From: Dunaliella salina
Lineage: Eukaryota > Chlorophyta > Chlorophyceae > Chlamydomonadales > Dunaliellaceae
Length of the DNA: 29,649 nt
Direction: 5' to 3'
Assembly (NCBI GenBank): GCA_002284615.2
Contig: MU070078.1
Span: 82,206-111,854, forward strand
Part shown: piece by piece, positions 18,184 to 26,760 of the stretch
How positions within the stretch are numbered: the stretch's first letter is position 1
How the letters are laid out: every line of letters starts with the position of its first letter
Position numbers and translations under genes: made by a program
The notes under the pieces: model-generated
What the model was told of the DNA's origin: nothing
The model's input: the letters and a program-made list of their open reading frames with translations, nothing else
Database searches by the model: none

Positions 18184-18720
18184 AGCTGTCATGTACACAA
18201 TGGTAAACAAGTGATTGGTGCAGGGGTCTACCACCCCGCCAGCGACAGCACCAACCACGTCCAACCAAATGGAACAGGAATTACTCATACCATCACCAGA
18301 GCCAAACTGGCGGCATTAGCAGCCGCCATTCTCATAGGATATCATTACATTGCCACTGACAGCCTTTGCTCTCTAGAGCAGATCGGAAAGCAAGTACTCT
18401 ACCCAGAACTTCATTACCAACACGTCCAGGGCCACATCCTCAAGATAATCATACAGCTCATACGCAACTCACCCACCCCTATCCATTTCTTCAAGGTTAA
18501 ATCTCATGCTGGAATTGTTGGCAATGAATGCGCAGATGCCATTGCCAAACATCAGGCCATTCAGAATGACGACACCCTTGCAGACATAACCTTCCCATGT
18601 GCAACCCTTGAAGGCAATCCTTTTCATGACACCACCTGGCTTGCCTTTGAGGAAACTTCCTGCACTCATGCAAATGCTTCTAGACGCCTTAACCCACCTG
18701 CTGTAAAGCTGAAACCCTTC
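18151..18720 (+). pseudogene. LINE RNase H domain
   Basis: Begins at T-D-G-S (first catalytic Asp), just after a frameshift relative to W-R-E-W-A-Y. It continues with T-I-T-R-A-K-L-A-A-L, where the catalytic Glu is replaced by Lys, then I-A-T-D-S (third position), and K-S-H-A-G-I-V-G-N-E-C-A-D-A-I-A-K with the last Asp. The three Asp positions and the H-A-G motif make the type I RNase H assignment safe. It would remove RNA from the RNA:DNA hybrid during insertion. Related copies (21900 region and 24130 region) keep the Glu, so Lys is likely a private loss. Confidence 0.87.
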
Positions 18721-19171
18721 TCCAACCTCCATGATGCTTTACGGAAGCACATGCACTCAAAACACAAACTTGGAAAGGACAACACCATTACAGGGTACTA
18801 CTCCTTCTACCAAAGTCTACTCCCCAACATCCACAAAAATATCAGTAATGCCTTCTGGACTATGCCAACGCTCTCTTTCAGAATGAGGCAAAACCTTGTT
18901 AAGTACCGCACAGGTACCCTCCTTCAATCAAAAACACGCGGTGCGCTTCAAAATTTCCACCAGCCTACAATGCCCCCTCTGTGGGGAACTTGACAGTGCC
19001 CTTCACATCTTATCAGGATGCAAAAATTCAACCGTGTCTGGTATGGTAACTGAGCGACATAATATTGCCTACAATGCCCCTTCTGTGGGGAACTTGACAG
19101 TGCCCTTCACATCTTGTTAGGATGAAAAAATTCAACCGTGTCTGGTATGGTAACTGAGCGACATAATATTG
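18721..19171 (+). pseudogene. LINE post-RNase H tether and duplicated CCHC knuckle
   Basis: A helical tether (P-F-S-N-L-H-D-A-L-R-K-H-M-H-S-K-H-K-L-G) follows RNase H. After a frameshift comes the zinc knuckle C-P-L-C-x7-H-x4-C and then R-H-N, an arrangement known from LINEs with restriction-like endonucleases such as R2. A 104-bp tandem duplication (18964-19067 and 19068-19171) repeats the knuckle and shifts the frame, since 104 is not a multiple of three. In the second copy the last Cys is lost to a stop codon. Confidence 0.8.
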
Positions 19172-19890
19172 CCAGCAGAATCCTCCTAAAAGCCATCAGC
19201 AAAGGCCCTCTTGGGGCAGGTATTGCCTCCATGGACACTGGCAGTGCAGACCGTCTTGCCTTGCAAGACCTACAGATCCCAGAACATGCTACCAATAGGA
19301 CCCTCCCTAAATATATTTTCCCACGCCGCTTCCCTAATAAAGGTAGGCTCACTTCCAGCCGGCCTGATGCTCTATTGGTTGTTCCTCTGGAAAGAGTGAC
19401 TAGGTTGAATCCTCGTTATGAATTGAGAAGTGCAAGGGGGCACGGGGGAAACAGGGAGGACTCAGCGCCAGGCACAGCCACTCCACCCACATCCAAGGCT
19501 CGTGACCACAGTCAGCTCCACCCAGATCAGAGACATATCCACTTGTAGAAGTCAAGTACTGTGAGGACACGCGGCCCAACAGCCAGCTTGAGGCCTCCAA
19601 GCAGCAGCACCGCGACCTTTGTCGTCATCTTGCTAGAGCCTCAGCTCAGGTCACCCTCCATACTATCCTGTTAGGTGCGGGAGGAGTTATCTGCACCCCA
19701 CACACTTTGGAGCCTCTAAAGGAACTTGGTCTTGACACTTACAAGGCCACCAAGCTTGCTCGGAAGCTTCATGCTCATTCTATCCTGTATGCCTACAAAC
19801 TTGCCAGCACCAGACGCGCTATAGAGAAAACCTTTTTCAACTCTCAGCAAGGTCAGGGCTACTGCTAGTAACCCACCTGATACCCACTGA
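19172..19890 (+). pseudogene. LINE restriction-like endonuclease (PD-(D/E)XK)
   Basis: After the R-H-N motif comes a helical region, then S-S-R-P-D-A-L-L-V-V (the P-D half of the active site) and, about 50 residues on after a frameshift near 19540, V-E-V-K-Y-C-E-D (the E-x-K half). The conserved I-L-L-G-A-G-G, T-R-R-A-I-E and terminal S-N-P-P-D-T-H follow, the last again in a different frame. This is the enzyme that nicks target DNA in R2-like LINEs. No APE-type endonuclease is visible, but the 5' part of the element is absent, so one cannot be excluded. Confidence 0.8.
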
Positions 19891-19966
19891 CTTCTTGCTT
19901 CTGCTTTCTCTTGGTGAAGCGGATACACGGTGCCTCGGCCCTAGGTATCCTCTTTCCCTAATTGAT

Positions 19967-19990
19967 GTGGGGAGTGTTTTCACTGCCTGC
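19967..19990 (+). promoter_or_regulatory. 3' UTR stem-loop (type 1), copy D
   Basis: Outer stem GTGGG with CCTGC (two G.T wobbles), the G.G mismatch, inner stem AGTG with CACT, loop TTTT. Relative to copy A the inner A-T pair has become T-A with both sides changed, which supports the fold. Confidence 0.75.
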
Positions 19991-19993
19991 GTA

Positions 19994-20085
19994 GTTTTTC
20001 TTTTCTTTTCTTTTCTTTTCTTTTCTTTTCTTTTCTTTTCAATTCTTCTTTCTCTTTTTTTTTCTTTTCTTTTCTTTCTTTCTGG
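19994..20085 (+). repeat. (TTTTC)n 3' tail of LINE copy D
   Basis: A long TTTTC/TTTC array starts right after the stem-loop and GTAG. Shorter tails of the same type end every other copy. This family therefore ends in a pyrimidine repeat in the sense strand, not in poly(A). Confidence 0.92.
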
Positions 20086-20577
20086 GCTTTGCCAATTCTT
20101 CGAAAAAAGGACTCAAGGTAGCTCACCTTGAGGCCTTCCCGAGAAGCCAAATAGAGGATGATACCTGCCAAATCTGCTGGACTCCCAGAAGCATGGAACG
20201 TGAAGAACATAGTTTATTGACATGCCCCAATGTGACACATGCCAGCGAACATATCACTGGAAATGCCTACTCCACCACAACCTCTGCACCCCATCACAGC
20301 GCATCCAGGCAGACCAAATGTCCACTTGGGAATGCCCTTCTTGCACTCGCCTTACAAATTATCAAAAAAGACAGTGTACCAGGACAGCAGAAAAACAGAA
20401 ACGGTCAAAGCCACCAGGCAGCCCACTTGGGAACCAACTTCTATGCTCCTTGAACATCCAAGTTTCAAAGAGCATGTCCACTGGTTTGAGCAATCTCGTA
20501 CAGACAGCCTTGCACAACAAAACTCACTAGCTGCTGACATCGATGTAGAATCTCACTCGTCAAGTTTTTGAGGGAGC
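20086..20577 (+). pseudogene. Older LINE copy, part 2: PHD finger and WEP segment
   Basis: Homology begins with W-A-L-P directly after the tail of copy D. The PHD finger is split by a frameshift near 20227: C-Q-I-C is in one frame, and C-D-T-C, Y-H-W-K-C and W-E-C-P-S-C in another. A third frame holds P-T-W-E-P-T-S-M-L and S-L-A-A-D-I-D, matching A-A-D-I-E-L-D in copy D. The part ends at the 9-bp duplication cactgagca (20578-20586), where a minus-strand LINE is inserted. The reading continues at 22484. Confidence 0.7.
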
Positions 20578-20608
20578 CACTGAGCAGAAGAAAAGAAAAG
20601 AAAAGTCT

Positions 20609-20628
20609 ACGCAAGCCAAAGGCCACGT
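20609..20628 (-). promoter_or_regulatory. 3' UTR stem-loop (type 2), copy E
   Basis: Sense arms ACGTGGCC and GGCTTGCGT pair with two G.T wobbles and one bulged T around a TTT loop. It is followed by AGAC and the T/C tail. It corresponds in position to the type 1 stem-loop. Confidence 0.55.
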
Positions 20629-20727
20629 GCATTCAGGGAAGAACCCCTAACAAAAGTTAGAGGCCTCACCAGGAGGCCCTCCACCTAAACTAGACAAAAC
20701 TAGCCTAGGAAAGAGCAAGAGACAGAA

Positions 20728-21453
20728 CTAATGGGGATCTGGAGGATTGCTAGCCATGCCCCTGAGTGCTCGGACTCTCCTTCTTCCATCCTCAGCCGCC
20801 GCTGCGCGCCCAGCAAACCCCCTCCCAGATGCCCTCTGAAAGCAAAGTGCATGTCTAATGTTAATGATGGTGGATAATCTTTGGATGGCATGGTCCCTGA
20901 GCTTGGATGCTAGTGATTTGGCTTTCTGTTTGGTAAGACCCAGATTTATGAGAGGTGAAATTGTTAGCCCGTTGTAAATCGTGCCACCCACACCAATTAA
21001 GATGGTATGCAAAGTCATTTTGTTGTTCCTGTTTGGGTTTCTTAAGCTGCATGTTTCAAGTCTAGTTATGGTGTGGGAATGTTGAGTCCGTGCACGTTCT
21101 AGAGTGATGAAGGGATTTGTGTCAGGGCAGAATTTAAGATCAACGAAGTGAATATCCCTATCTTGTGGGGGGATCTTGGTAGGATCAAGGTGGGCTTGTC
21201 TGCCTGGGATGGTGCGCACAAAAAGAGCATCAGGGCGGCTTTAGTGCCAAGCAGGTGAGGCAATGTCGTTTGGGAAAACCCAATCTGGAATAGCTTGAGA
21301 GGTGTATTCAGGGAAATGTATGCCTTGATCCAGAAGTCTGTCATGATTGCAGCCATCCATGCTAATGAGGGATGAGCCATACCGGCCTTCACTCAGGGCT
21401 TCTACACATAGACTAAGAGCCGCATTGTGTCTGTTGGTGTGCATCCCACTCAT
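20728..21453 (-). pseudogene. Copy E: restriction-like endonuclease
   Basis: Reads T-N-R-H-N-A-A-L, then in another frame R-P-D-A-L-F-V, then H-F-V-D-L-K-F-C-P-D, so both halves of the PD-(D/E)XK site are visible, with D-L-K in place of E-x-K. It continues to I-L-I-G-V-G-G-T-I-Y and ends S-N-P-P-D-P-H. An Arg/Ala/Gly-rich insert of about 30 residues before the end is not seen in other copies. One frameshift near 21240 separates the two parts. Confidence 0.8.
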
Positions 21454-21559
21454 TGTTGGGTTGGTGCACCTAAGCAGAGCGTGATAAATGTTGTCCGTAT
21501 TTGCTCAGAGCGGGCATGTATCAGAGCTGGAAAAGTTGAAGTTAGAGGCATGACTCTGT

Positions 21560-22474
21560 GTGTACACTGTACACTGTACACTTCATAAAAATGGATAGGG
21601 TGAGGGGAGTGTTCTAGTATGGTTGACATTGCATGGATGAGCTCTGCATGTAGGTGATACCTCATGCGCATGGGATGAAGGGTTTGATTAGAAATCTGAA
21701 AAAGGCAGGATGCACTATCAGCGGCAATCTCAGTTTGCTCGTGTTGGAGTGCCAGAAGGATACCCATAAGTTCTACTCTGGTGATGGTATTGGTTGGCCC
21801 ATGGCCATTGAGTTTTATGTGCAGTTGCAAGTGTTGGGAGGGTGCAGCAGTGTCACCTCCTGGTTTGTAAACACCTGAACCGGAAAGGGGTGGGGAATTG
21901 TCATCTGTGTTTAATCACACTGCCATCAGTGTAAGTGATTTCCCTCCAGTCCTTGACTTTAGGTGTGAATATCTTTTTGAAGTTGGCAGGGGTGAATTCT
22001 GCCCCTTCCTGAGGGCTTTTGTGTGAGCAGCTATGGGTGTCAGGGAGGAGTGATTGGAATTTCTGTTCCCAAATATTTGATGCTGGGAGTTGGTGGGTAC
22101 GCAGCGGCATGACAGCATTTAAAGTATCCGAAGGTAGACAACAAGCTTCTGGTGTAACTTGCTTTTCATCTTGCTGGAGGGACTGAAACCAGTCTTTGTT
22201 TGCGGTATCTAGTATTCCTCTGGCGTTAGGGTTCCACACAACGATGAGTTGCATAGGATAGGAAGGTGGAGTAGGATTAGTGATGGTGTCAAACCAGTGT
22301 TGTGGTGCTTGGAATTGGATTTTCCTTGCAGGGAATTTGGCAAGAACTTTTGCAGTATCTGGGTGTTGTTTCAGCCAGCTCATATACGCGTTACTGCTGA
22401 AGCCCCTCCAGTGGAGCAGGAGCATGAAGGTGGCAACTGGATCTGTGGAATGGAGGGAGGAGTGCGCTGCACTG
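21560..22474 (-). pseudogene. Copy E: methyltransferase end and RNase H
   Basis: Reads V-A-T-F-M-L-L-L-H-W-R-G, the F-x-F-L-P-x-W strand of the PCIF1-like domain, then Q-L-I-V-V-W-N-P, the late strand, and W-R-E-I-T-Y-T-D-G-S, an intact RNase H start. The frame breaks near 21900. RNase H continues with T-I-T-R-V-E-L-M-G-I-L-L, catalytic Glu present, and I-A-A-D-S-A-S-C-L. After H-F-Y-E-V the K-S-H-A-G and last Asp are lost. The tether and CCHC knuckle seem deleted, since only about 45 codons separate this from the R-H-N motif. Confidence 0.8.
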
Positions 22475-22483
22475 CACTGAGCA

Positions 22484-22863
22484 AATAGACACTGGCTTAC
22501 AACCCAGGGCCCCCCCACGCGCAACCAGTCATACTCTGACCCAGAAGCTACCAAACCCCAAGCAGACATCAAACCCACGTTCAGAGGTGAAATCTGGCTG
22601 CAAATCGTGGATCTCGTGGTACCAGGATCCAATAAAGATAACTTGACCGCCTACAAATCCTGCTTCAAGCCTACAATGCAGCCAAACAAGCTGGTCTCCA
22701 CACCTCCATTCAGCCACCTTTTTAAAATGAAGCTACCAACATTACCACCTCTTACATAGATGCATTTCTCATCTTGCAATTGGAAGAGGCTAACAAAAAA
22801 AGATTGAACTCAATGCACGCACCAGTACATCCTTTAAGAGCCCTCATGCGCTGTGCACTGATT
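22484..22863 (+). pseudogene. Older LINE copy, part 3: region before methyltransferase
   Basis: Reads P-Q-A-D-I-K-P-T-F-R-G-E-I-W-L-Q-I-V-D-L-V, matching P-Q-A-D-I-N-G-T-G-R-C-E-F-W-I-T-T-V-D-L-I in copy D. A frame follows to about 22863, where a minus-strand LINE fragment is inserted. Stops and frame changes show decay. Confidence 0.7.
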
Positions 22864-23251
22864 GAAAAAGTTAGTCTACGCTGGACACAACCAGCGTGCA
22901 TTAAGGAAAGATCCAACAGTAAGTGCTGGAACTAATAGTGAGCTCCACCAATAGGCTAACAGTAGGCAACCCTTGTAATGTGGACCCTGTGGGTCGTCGG
23001 CCATCCATCCAGCTGCGCGCCTTGCTGTCCTCAATTCAGCCCACCCTGTAGCCCCCTCCCCCAAACCCCCATTGCTTTTGCTACTGAATTGGATGGCATT
23101 TTTGGTGTTCTGAATTTTGTTAGAGACTTTACAGCATGACAGTGATGTTCTTTGGCAATTTTTTGAGCTTTGTCTTTGGTCAGGCCAAGTTTGCAGAGGT
23201 GATCAATAGTGCAGGGATTGAAGATAGTTCCAGCAACTCCTATTGGTATGG
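22864..23251 (-). mobile_element. LINE copy G, 388 bp, imperfect 12-bp TSD
   Basis: Minus-strand 5'-truncated LINE end. Its coding part (about 23250-23080) gives T-I-P-I-G-V-A-G-T-I-F and K-L-G-L-T-K-D-K-A, matching the endonuclease C-terminus. A type 2 3' UTR and stem-loop (22879-22896) follow. The flanks tgtgcactgatt (22852-22863) and tgtgctctggtt (23252-23263) match at 10 of 12 positions and join up the methyltransferase reading frame of the older copy, which supports them as an aged target duplication. Confidence 0.78.
22879..22896 (-). promoter_or_regulatory. 3' UTR stem-loop (type 2), copy G
   Basis: CGCTGG pairs perfectly with CCAGCG around a 6-base loop, followed by TAGAC in the sense direction. 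The short insertion at 26337 has the same stem extended by one pair. Confidence 0.7.
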
Positions 23252-23975
23252 TGTGCTCTGGTTACCCAAGAAAAGCTTGCAAGCCCCCTTAAGTATCATA
23301 GTCATGATGACACCCATTTCAAGGCACACTGGAGACCTATGCTCGAGACAGGGTTTTTTGGGGCAAATACGGATATGGATGGGACCAAATCAACAGGTAT
23401 CTCCTTCTGTCAACCTGCCTAAAATGACATATTTACTTTCTACCTGGTCATGCATGTCTTCTCTTCACTGCATTGGCAATTGCAAGCACAAGAACCCCAA
23501 CTGCTGCTTTTATGCTCCTCCCCTGCCAGATGGGACGAACCAAAAAAGGATACATGCGCAGGCTTACACGCAACCCTGACCATGCCACAATCCTTGCCAA
23601 ATTCCCCTCAGATAGCTTAGCATTCCAGCGTCCCCAGGCCTACCTTCTTTCTATGGCTCCTCCTGAAGAAATTACGAGACACATGCAAATAATTGCCAGC
23701 TGGGACAAAGAAGGAGTTAAAGCAGAGTCTCTCCAGAAGTTTTTTAAACTGGCTTGAGAATCTACAAAGTGGAATTCCTCAAGGACAATGGTTCCACAAG
23801 AGCAGTCAACAGCTTGCAGAGGAACAGAACACAACCCTCTCTTTTAAAGCACCTAGCACATGGAGAAAAAGGTTTGCACTTCCGTTTTAAGACGTATACA
23901 ACTCCTTTGAAGTCTGTGATCAGCAAAAAAACATCAGACCTTAATTACAATCATACATGCAACCCCTGAAACCTA
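23252..23975 (+). pseudogene. Older LINE copy, part 4: PCIF1-like methyltransferase
   Basis: Reads A-L-V-T-Q-E-K-L-A-S-P-L, matching copy D closely. Other frames give F-F-G-A, a C-Q-P-A stretch with a stop where C-H-P-S-Y stands in copy D, and A-A-F-M-L-L-P with a G-Y-M-R-R-L helix, then Q-I-I-A-S-W-D-K. Several frameshifts and stops are present. The key N-P-P-[FYW] is again absent (Q-P-A). Confidence 0.7.
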
Positions 23976-24741
23976 AGATCCCAGACTGGAGGTATCTAAC
24001 ATTTACAGGTTCATAAGCATCCAAAACAGGAATACGCAGCAGGCAGGAGAATTTTTTTTCCACCCCGGAGGGCATCAACTTCTCTAAAAGTTTCACCTGC
24101 ACAACAAATTAAGGTTCATGGACCCACTAACACAACCAAAAGAGCAGAGCTTGCTGCAACGCTGTAGCTCTGCAGCAAGGGCGCATTTCAATAACAATTG
24201 ACAGTTCTTCAGCATTGAATCAGATAAGAAACCAGATCCTCAAACCTATGGGCATGTCCATCCACTTACATGCTGGTCAATGACGCAACAACTCGTTTAG
24301 TTTATCAGAGGTTCTCATACAATTCTGCCCTTGCTCTTCAAGCAGCAAAGCTGCCTGATGAAGCTGACACCACACTTAACGAGGCAGAAAACCCTGGCTT
24401 ACTGCATAGTTAAAAATCTGGCTCTCAAACAGAATTTTGTCCCCTTTCAAACCTCCAAGACAGACCTTACCTTACTCACTCTTACCCCCACAGATGCACC
24501 CACCCATGCATAAATAAAATGAACATAAATTGCCACCATCAGCACTCAGCAATTGTGGTGAAGCAATCAACAGGGGAGACTTTGGACCTTACATTGTCAC
24601 TATGAATGCGTGCAACACATAAAAGCTATGCTCCCTGGAGACAGAAATTCCTGGTAGTGTCCGAAATGTTTTAAAAACGCTACACATTGGCTGTTTCCAT
24701 CTGGACAGTTACCCAGTACATAACTTAATCGCCCTGATGGC
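23976..24741 (+). pseudogene. Older LINE copy, part 5: decayed RNase H and tether
   Basis: P-D-W-R-Y-L-T-F-T-G-S marks the RNase H start with the first catalytic Asp changed to Gly. T-K-R-A-E-L-A-A-T-L keeps the Glu, and I-D-S-S-S-A-L-N-Q-I keeps the next Asp. Further on, P-L-S-N-L-Q-D matches the tether. Several stops and frameshifts occur. The reading is lost near 24700, just before the tail of copy C, and whether it resumes after that copy is unclear. Confidence 0.6.
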
Positions 24742-24758
24742 AAGAAAAGAAAAGTTAC

Positions 24759-24781
24759 ATAGGCGGAGAAACTCCCCCTAC
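24759..24781 (-). promoter_or_regulatory. 3' UTR stem-loop (type 1), copy C
   Basis: Sense: GTAGG with CCTAT (one G.T), G.G mismatch, GGAG with CTCC, loop TTT. Relative to copy A one A-T pair has become G-C by changes on both sides, a clear compensatory change. Confidence 0.78.
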
Positions 24782-24858
24782 ATCAATAAAGGAAAAGGAG
24801 ACACATTGGCTCATGATAGCCGTGAGCCCCTCCACCACAAGGAATGAGTCAAGACAGA

Positions 24859-25348
24859 CTATTGGGGATCTGGAGGGTTACTAGCACCTGGCTCAAAAAC
24901 CTGGCTGTGGGAAGTACTCTTGTTTTTGATAGCGCGACGTGTAAAAACACGTTTGTGTGCATATTGAACAGAATGGGCATGAACTTGTTTAGCAAGCTTT
25001 GTGGCACATTGGTGATTTTAGTTGTTTGAATTGCTTCAGGGTGTGCTCATATAAATAGTTATACCAACGCCCAGGAGAATAGTGTTGAATTGTTTTAGCT
25101 TTAGCGTTCATGAGTCTAGAAAGGTCTGCACGCTGCTGCTTAGCTGCGTTCAACTGATGCTCTGGCCTTGCGTCCTCACAGAACTTGATTTCTGTTAGGT
25201 GCACATGGCGTTTGTTCACATGGAGTTCGTGGAGTTGCCTCACGCGGCTAGATCTTGTGGTCCTCCGTGTGGATGTGCGCAAAGCGAGATGTGAACGGAT
25301 AGCAAAAACACTGTTAGAAGTAGTCATTAGATCAAAAGGGGTGACCAA
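24859..25348 (-). pseudogene. Copy C: restriction-like endonuclease C-terminus
   Basis: R-H-V-H-L-T-E-I-K-F-C-E-D carries the E-x-K half of the site, preceded by R-T-T-R-S-S-R-V-R as in copies A and B. A frame break follows near 25080, and the end reads P-G-A-S-N-P-P-D-P-Q in another frame. It is inactive by frameshift. Confidence 0.8.
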
Positions 25349-25464
25349 AATAGCACTGGTCGACTTGAGTTGTCTTTTCTCTCTGGAAGGGTACGAGCAA
25401 AGAAGTAAGCAAGTATAGTTCTGTTTGAGGCATGTGCAGGGAGTTGCAGGTTGTGTTGTGCAAA

Positions 25465-26371
25465 TTAAAAATTGCTTCTTATGTCTGTGTAGACCATGCC
25501 TGCTCTCACAGGGCTTTTGCTGAGTGCATCTGTAATCATTCTGCCTGCAATGTTATGTCGTTTCGTTTTCATGTTGGATTTGATATGATTCTGGCAGCCT
25601 GAGAGCATGTGAGTGCGCTGTCCAGGTGATGGCAGGCCGGAAGGGGGCATGCTGGGTCAGTAGACTTTTTGAAATGGCCTGCACGTTTTTGATTGTAGAG
25701 GGTGCCTGTGCAATACTGCAGGATGGTATGTTTCATGGGAACAGAAATGTTGGGCATATTTCTAAAGGCATGCTTATTTTTCTATCTACATGCGGTAATA
25801 AGTCTTGATAGAAAGAGTACCTTTTTTGGCATTGGCATATCCAAGCTTGTGTTTAGAATGCATGTGGGATTTGAGAGCATCTTGAAGATTGGGGAGATAG
25901 GTGAGCTTGTGGGTGGGTGGTGGACTCGTGAATGTGCCTGCAGCATGTACTCTTTCTTCCTTGGCTAACCAGGAATATTTGTAAATGGATTTCCACCAGG
26001 ACCTGCACCAGGGATCTCGGTGTCTGCCACACAGTTCTGGGCTTGCTTTGCCTGACGCTTTGCAATGGCATCTGCACATTCATTTCCAGCGATGCCAGCA
26101 TGGGACTTCACTTTGTAAATTCGAATTTTGGTATGGAAGTCTCTAATGGGCGTTGAAATCGTTTTAAGAACCTGTTTTGGCATTGGCATATCCATTTGGT
26201 ATGCATGTGGAATTTGAGAGCATCTTGAAGATTGGGGAGATAGGTGAGCTCGGGGGCAGGTGGGGCACCTGTAGATGTACCTGCGGCATGCACTCTTTTT
26301 TCTTCCTTGGCTAGCCCAAAAACGTGTGGCATTAAAAGTAAAAGTCTACGCTGGACGTATCCAGCGTGCAT
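25465..26371 (-). pseudogene. Copy C: RNase H end, tether, CCHC knuckle
   Basis: K-V-K-S-H-A-G-I-A-G-N-E-C-A-D-A-I-A-K (about 26135-26060) is the well-conserved RNase H end with its last catalytic Asp. The tether reads L-P-N-L-Q-D-A-L-K-S-H-M-H-S-K-H-K-L-G and occurs again upstream as part of the 145-bp duplication. In several frames, C-P-L-x and H-x-L-S-G-C followed by T-K-R-H-N-I-A-G-R mark the zinc knuckle and R-H motif. The first part of RNase H is missing. Confidence 0.78.
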
Positions 26372-26423
26372 TAAGGGAAGATCCCACAGTCAGCGCTGTC
26401 ACTGACCATGAGTCTCACCAGTA
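26337..26423 (-). mobile_element. 87-bp LINE 3' end with 13-bp TSD
   Basis: A very short minus-strand insertion of a type 2 3' UTR. It has a perfect hairpin (26349-26366; CGCTGGA with TCCAGCG, 4-base loop) and a short A-rich/T-rich tail. The 13-bp direct repeat gtgtggcattaaa lies at 26324-26336 and 26424-26436. It carries no coding sequence. Confidence 0.88.
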
Positions 26424-26436
26424 GTGTGGCATTAAA

Positions 26437-26760
26437 GTCCTACCCCTTGAAGGCAGAGACTCCACCCATCACCCACAAAATGAGTATATTTTCCACATCC
26501 TCCGTCCCACGACGTGAGGGTACACTTATCGTCAGGGGGGGGGCAAGCCTCGCGCCTTGACCATCTCACATTTCACAAGCCCTTGCCCCCTTCCTCCTAC
26601 AATGTACCCCCGCCAGCACCCCTCATCAACCCTCTGATCACCACCCATTGCTCCTGCGGCTCCTTCCCGGCACCCCCTCATCAACAGCTGCATTCAAATT
26701 TGGCCCCTTGCTGGGGGGCCCACAAGGATCAAGGGCTGCTTGACTGTTGGCCCTATTTTA
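26437..26760. other. No clear gene; possible remnant of older LINE copy
   Basis: C-rich sequence with open but featureless frames. The first codons after the insertion (P-L-x-A-E-T in one frame) slightly resemble the C-P-L-C-G-E of the LINE knuckle, too weak to call. Confidence 0.3.

Larger units (their letters stand above)
12574..20085 (+). mobile_element. Long LINE copy D (RT to 3' tail, 5' end rearranged)
   Basis: This plus-strand element holds, in order: RT palm and thumb, a long linker, a chromo-like segment, a PHD finger, a PCIF1-like methyltransferase domain, RNase H, a CCHC knuckle, a restriction-like endonuclease, the 3' UTR stem-loop and a (TTTTC)n tail. RT homology starts only at about 13222, and 12574-13221 is of uncertain origin. 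It splits an older copy of the same family: target reading ends at 'aaaagtggg' (12573) and resumes at 'tgggctttgcc' (20083), sharing only tggg, so a proper target duplication is not shown. Several frameshifts, an in-frame stop, a minisatellite and a nested insertion inactivate it. Confidence 0.75.
20587..22474 (-). mobile_element. LINE copy E, 1.9 kb, 9-bp TSD
   Basis: Minus-strand insertion flanked by cactgagca at 20578-20586 and 22475-22483. It starts within the methyltransferase domain and runs through RNase H and endonuclease to a type 2 3' UTR with stem-loop (20609-20628) and an A/G-rich tail on the plus strand. It is inserted in the older copy between the second WEP segment and the methyltransferase domain. 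Confidence 0.85.
24742..26323 (-). mobile_element. LINE copy C, 1.6 kb
   Basis: Minus-strand copy running from an RNase H/tether segment through CCHC and endonuclease to a type 1 3' UTR, stem-loop (24759-24781) and T/C tail. A stretch of about 145 bp (25827-25970) is repeated at 26177-26322. The 5' border is set at about 26323. A target duplication is not clear: TTGCCATCAG beyond the tail and AATGCCACAC beyond the 5' end share TGCCA only. Confidence 0.75.

Noticed and set aside
23136..23579. 147-codon plus frame across 23251
   Set aside because: It joins the antisense of copy G to the methyltransferase part of the older copy; it is a chance fusion.
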